A program made the translations under genes and the position numbers. A stretch of DNA of 64,000 bases from Paracoccaceae bacterium (GTDB lineage: Bacteria > Pseudomonadota > Alphaproteobacteria > Rhodobacterales > Rhodobacteraceae), in assembly GCA_017510335.1 (NCBI GenBank), contig JAFWNM010000012.1, positions 1 to 64,000 of the forward strand, given 5' to 3'. The notes below the pieces were generated by a model. The model saw nothing but the letters and a program-made list of their open reading frames with translations. It was not told where the DNA came from and did no database searches. This document shows, one piece after another, positions 60,957 through 64,000 of this stretch. Numbering within the stretch: the stretch's first letter is position 1; each line of letters begins with the position of its first letter.

Positions 60957-63142
60957 TGCCTTGGGCCTGTGCGCCATATCGCCAAAATTTGCGGGGCGTC
61001 GCGCGGTCGGGTTATGCGGCGGCGGTGGTGCTGGCGCTTGGGTTGGCCGTGGCCGCGCCACTGCCCGCGCGCGCCCAGATCGCGCAGACGCAGCCGGAAT
61101 TTGCAACATTGGTTGCAGACAGGCTGTATCTGGACGGACCCAACCGCCTGATCGCCCAAGGCAATGTGGAAGCACTGTCCGGCCAGACCCGCTTGCGCGC
61201 CGCGCGTGTCATCTATGACCGCCAGACAGGTGATCTGCAAATCGAAGGTCCACTGACCCTGACCGAAGGCGACAGGGTGGTGGTGCTGGCCGAGTCCGCG
61301 CAAATGAATGACGGGCTGCGCCGTGGACTGGTGCGTTCCGCGCGTGTGGTGCTGGACCAGCAACTGCAGATCGCCGCCCATCAGGTCGAGCGTGTGGATG
61401 ACCGCTACACACAGATGAATTCTGTCATCGCATCGGCCTGTGAAATCTGCGCGCAGACCCAGACCCCGCTATGGGAAGTGCGCGCCACCCGGGTGGTGCA
61501 TGACCAGCTTGAACAGCAAATCTATTTCGAGAATGCACAGTTCCGCCTGTTCGGGCTGCCGGTCGCTTATTTGCCGCGCCTGCGTGTGCCTGATCCGGGG
61601 CTGGAACGGGCCACAGGTTGGCTTAGCCCGCAATATACCATTGATACCGGCCATGGTGTCGGGTTGCGCGCCCCTTATTTCATAGCCATCTCGCCCGACA
61701 AGGACCTGACGGTGACGCCGTTTCTGGCCACCAAGGAAACACGCGCGCTGGAACTGCGCTACAGACAGGCCTTCGCCACGGGCATGCTGGAACTTGGCGG
61801 TCTGGTCGCGCGCGATTCGATCCGGCGGGGAACCACCCGCGCGATGGGCTACACGCGGGGCGCGTTTTCGGTTGGAAACGGGTTTGAACTGTCCTTCAAC
61901 CTGATCAAGGTGTCTGACAGGCCCCTGCTGGAAGATTATGACCGCCCCGAAGCGCAGCTGACATCCGACATCACGCTGGAACGTGTGCGCCGGGATGAAC
62001 GTATCCGGGCGCAGGTGCTGCAATTCCGGTCCTTGCGTCTGGTGGACAATAACCGCGAATTGCCCAACCAGATCGGGCAGACCATTTATGAACGCCGCTT
62101 CGACATGCCGGGCCTTGGGGGTGTCGGGGGGCTTCGGCTGGAAGCGCATGGTCATTCGCGGCGCAGGCCCCTGGCGGGGGATGTGAAATCGGTTGCGCGC
62201 TTCAGCGCTGATTTTGACTGGCGGCGCGATGCTGTGCTGCCCGGCGGGGTGGTGGGGGCGCTTGGTTTCACGCTGGGGCTGGACCATTTCGCCATCGCAC
62301 CGGGGGCCACAGGGTTTGCACGTTCGAGCACGCGCCTTGTGCCCAATGCCATGGCGGAATTGCGCTGGCCGCTGGTGCGCGCCGATGCGGGCGGCGCAAC
62401 CCATGTTGTGGAACCTGTGGCGCAGGTTATCTGGGGGCGGGACCGTGTAGATACACTTCCCAATGATATCAGCAGTATGCCCGAACTTGACGAAGGCAAT
62501 CTGTTCAGCCACAGCCGGTTTGCCGCCCGCGACCAGCGCGAAATGGGGTTGCGGGCCAATCTGGGGCTAAGCTGGACGCGCCATGACCCACAGGGCTGGT
62601 CCAGCACCTTTATTCTGGGCCGTGTCTGGCGCAAGGACGACCTTGGGCAGTTTTCGCCGCAATCCGCACTTGCGGGGCAGCGGTCGGATTGGTTGCTTGT
62701 CAGCTCGCTTGATACCGATCAGGGCCTGACGCTAAGCAATCGTGCGCTGTTCAATTCAGACCTGCGCCTGACACGCAACGCGATGGAACTGGACTGGAGC
62801 ACGGCAGAATATTCGATTTCCACCACCTATATGCATATTCGCGCCGATCCTGCGGAAAACCGCGCCGCAAAAGCGGCGGAATGGTCGTTGGACGGGTCGC
62901 GCGCCCTGGATGAAAACTGGACCGCAAGTGTGAACTGGCGCTATGACATCGCGCGCAACCGCGCCGCACGCCTTGGGGCCGGGTTAAGCTTCGAGAATGA
63001 ATGCCTGCGGATGCAGATGGATGTCGAACGCCGCTTTGCCTCTGCCACGACAGCATCGGATACCACCAGCTTCGGGCTGAGCATTGATGTTCTGGGGGTG
63101 GGCGGCAACCCGTCACGGGCGCGGCGGGGGTGTTCGGGGTGA
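60956..63142 (+). CDS. lptD: LPS-assembly outer membrane protein LptD
   Basis: 728 residues from the ATG at 60956 (GGAGGAAGG upstream). Signal peptide region around YAAAVVLALGLAVAAPLPARA, an OstA jellyroll (RLYLDGPNRLIAQGNVEALSGQ), then a large beta-barrel domain. Cys pairs (CEICAQ, ~160; ECLRMQ near the end) may form the inter-domain disulfide known in LptD. It inserts LPS in the outer leaflet. Follows lptG with an overlapping stop/start; surA follows. Confidence 0.94.
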   Translation: MPWACAPYRQNLRGVARSGYAAAVVLALGLAVAAPLPARAQIAQTQPEFATLVADRLYLDGPNRLIAQGNVEALSGQTRLRAARVIYDRQTGDLQIEGPLTLTEGDRVVVLAESAQMNDGLRRGLVRSARVVLDQQLQIAAHQVERVDDRYTQMNSVIASACEICAQTQTPLWEVRATRVVHDQLEQQIYFENAQFRLFGLPVAYLPRLRVPDPGLERATGWLSPQYTIDTGHGVGLRAPYFIAISPDKDLTVTPFLATKETRALELRYRQAFATGMLELGGLVARDSIRRGTTRAMGYTRGAFSVGNGFELSFNLIKVSDRPLLEDYDRPEAQLTSDITLERVRRDERIRAQVLQFRSLRLVDNNRELPNQIGQTIYERRFDMPGLGGVGGLRLEAHGHSRRRPLAGDVKSVARFSADFDWRRDAVLPGGVVGALGFTLGLDHFAIAPGATGFARSSTRLVPNAMAELRWPLVRADAGGATHVVEPVAQVIWGRDRVDTLPNDISSMPELDEGNLFSHSRFAARDQREMGLRANLGLSWTRHDPQGWSSTFILGRVWRKDDLGQFSPQSALAGQRSDWLLVSSLDTDQGLTLSNRALFNSDLRLTRNAMELDWSTAEYSISTTYMHIRADPAENRAAKAAEWSLDGSRALDENWTASVNWRYDIARNRAARLGAGLSFENECLRMQMDVERRFASATTASDTTSFGLSIDVLGVGGNPSRARRGCSG

Positions 63143-63315
63143 CGCAACACAAGATGCGGCAGGGGCAGGAAACCTTGCAATCCGCCACCAGATTATCGCG
63201 CGCCATGATCCGCACAGGACACGCGCAGCGCATGGATGACAAAGCCGCGCATGTCATGTATGCAAACACCTGACCGACCATGAAATTTCAAGACCAACCG
63301 AACGGACCTGACCTG

Positions 63316-64000
63316 ATGCGTTTTTTCACTTCTTCCATCGTTTCGCGGCTTGGCATTGTGATGATGCTGTGCATCGGCGGGGTGTTCTGGGCCGCGACAG
63401 TCGCGCAGGCACAAGGCATGTTTGCACCGGCGCGTAAGGTCAATGACCGCATCATTACCAATTATGATGTATCCCAGCGCATGGCGTTTCTGGACCTGCT
63501 GAATGCGGGCGCGGTTGATATGCGGCAAGAAGCCCTGACGCGCCTGACCGAAGAAGCGGTGCAACAGGATTATGCCCACCGGCGCGGCATTCGCGTAACC
63601 AGTGACGACGTGGCCGAAGGGATGGCGGAATTCGCCGCGCGCGTGGAGTTGAGCGCCGAAGAAGTCCTGCAGATCATGCGCGATAGCGGTATTGATGTGG
63701 AAACCTTCCGCCAGTTCGTCACTGTCGGCCTGTTGTGGCGCAAGGTGGTCGAGCAGGAATTCCCGCCTTTGGTTTCGGTGACCGACAGCGATGTGGCGCG
63801 CGCGCGCGATATCAGCGCCATTCGTGGCACCCCGCGCGTTCTGCTGTCCGAGATATTCCTGCCAAGCGACCCCGAATTTGCCGAGGCTGTGGGCCAGATC
63901 ATGGAAATGATTGCCGGTGCGCGCACGCAGGAAGAATTTTCTGCCATTGCGCGCGAATTCTCGCTTGCGGGCACACGCGATCAAGGGGGGCGCCTGGACT
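63316..64000 (+). CDS. surA: Peptidylprolyl isomerase/chaperone SurA, 5' part (runs off the window)
   Basis: 228 residues are visible, no stop before the window edge. Signal peptide MRFFTSSIVSRLGIVMMLCI...AQA, a SurA_N domain (VNDRIITNYDVSQRMAFLDLL, EALTRLTEEAVQQDYAHRRG), then the start of a parvulin domain (RVLLSEIFLPSD...AREFSLAGTRDQGGRLD). It folds outer-membrane proteins such as LptD. Typical lptD-surA neighbour, separated by 173 bp. Confidence 0.9.
   Translation, partial: MRFFTSSIVSRLGIVMMLCIGGVFWAATVAQAQGMFAPARKVNDRIITNYDVSQRMAFLDLLNAGAVDMRQEALTRLTEEAVQQDYAHRRGIRVTSDDVAEGMAEFAARVELSAEEVLQIMRDSGIDVETFRQFVTVGLLWRKVVEQEFPPLVSVTDSDVARARDISAIRGTPRVLLSEIFLPSDPEFAEAVGQIMEMIAGARTQEEFSAIAREFSLAGTRDQGGRLD

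Overview
The window is a stretch of high-GC chromosome from an alphaproteobacterium, almost certainly Rhodobacteraceae (Rhodobacterales). The evidence is the hemD / mitofilin-like / HemY-like gene order, the ccmABCDG block, the yajC-secD-secF run flanked by homologues of mitochondrial complex I assembly factors, the lptF-lptG-lptD-surA run, a PpaA/AerR-like B12-fold protein, and FNR-type TTGAT-N4-ATCAA boxes. Most genes are core housekeeping. The accessory material lies mainly between 3.5 and 20 kb.

Layout. 1-3.4 kb: end of hemD, a Mic60-like protein and a HemY/TPR protein, closed by a terminator. 3.46 kb: tRNA-Thr(CGU). 3.6-5.8 kb: a decayed islet with three small, translationally coupled paralogous genes, a Sel1-repeat gene broken by an in-frame TAA, and gene remnants. 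5.8-9.9 kb: a ferric-iron/phosphonate-type ABC transporter. 10.2-13.4 kb: a B12-binding-fold regulator convergent with a Stealth-type sugar-phosphate transferase, and a standalone WGR protein. 13.4-19.9 kb: a DeoR-controlled Ugp-like ABC importer followed by a phosphodiesterase and an inositol-monophosphatase-type enzyme. 20.1-33 kb: tRNA-Val(UAC), small envelope proteins, glyA, nadK, tkt, zapA, trmO, rlmE, ppx/gppA, and a methyl-folate cluster (virulence-factor-family protein, MetF-like, pterin-binding methyltransferase). 33-41 kb: clpPX, PIN, RlmI-like, ihfB-lapA-trpF, an NsrR-like regulator and a DUF4394 protein. 40.7-47.4 kb: Tat-exported type II sulfide:quinone oxidoreductase, DUF5368, cysS, cimA, a methyltransferase and an NDUFAF6-like protein. 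47.6-58.5 kb: yajC-secDF, Mth938/NDUFAF3-like, ccmABCDG, acnA, DUF1223. 58.7-64 kb: lptFGD and the start of surA.

Most notable observations. (1) Upstream of cysS is a tiny open frame, M-K-T-L-T-R-M-I-C-C-C-I-C-R, whose ATG sits where a well-spaced promoter would start transcription. It is followed by two mutually exclusive hairpins. This looks like a cysteine-sensing leader-peptide attenuator of cysteinyl-tRNA synthetase. (2) The C-terminal 40% of cysS abruptly switches to AT-rich, foreign-looking codon usage, which indicates a mosaic gene. (3) A dispersed intergenic repeat of about 97 bp occurs four times. No CRISPR array, intact insertion sequence or intact prophage was seen.
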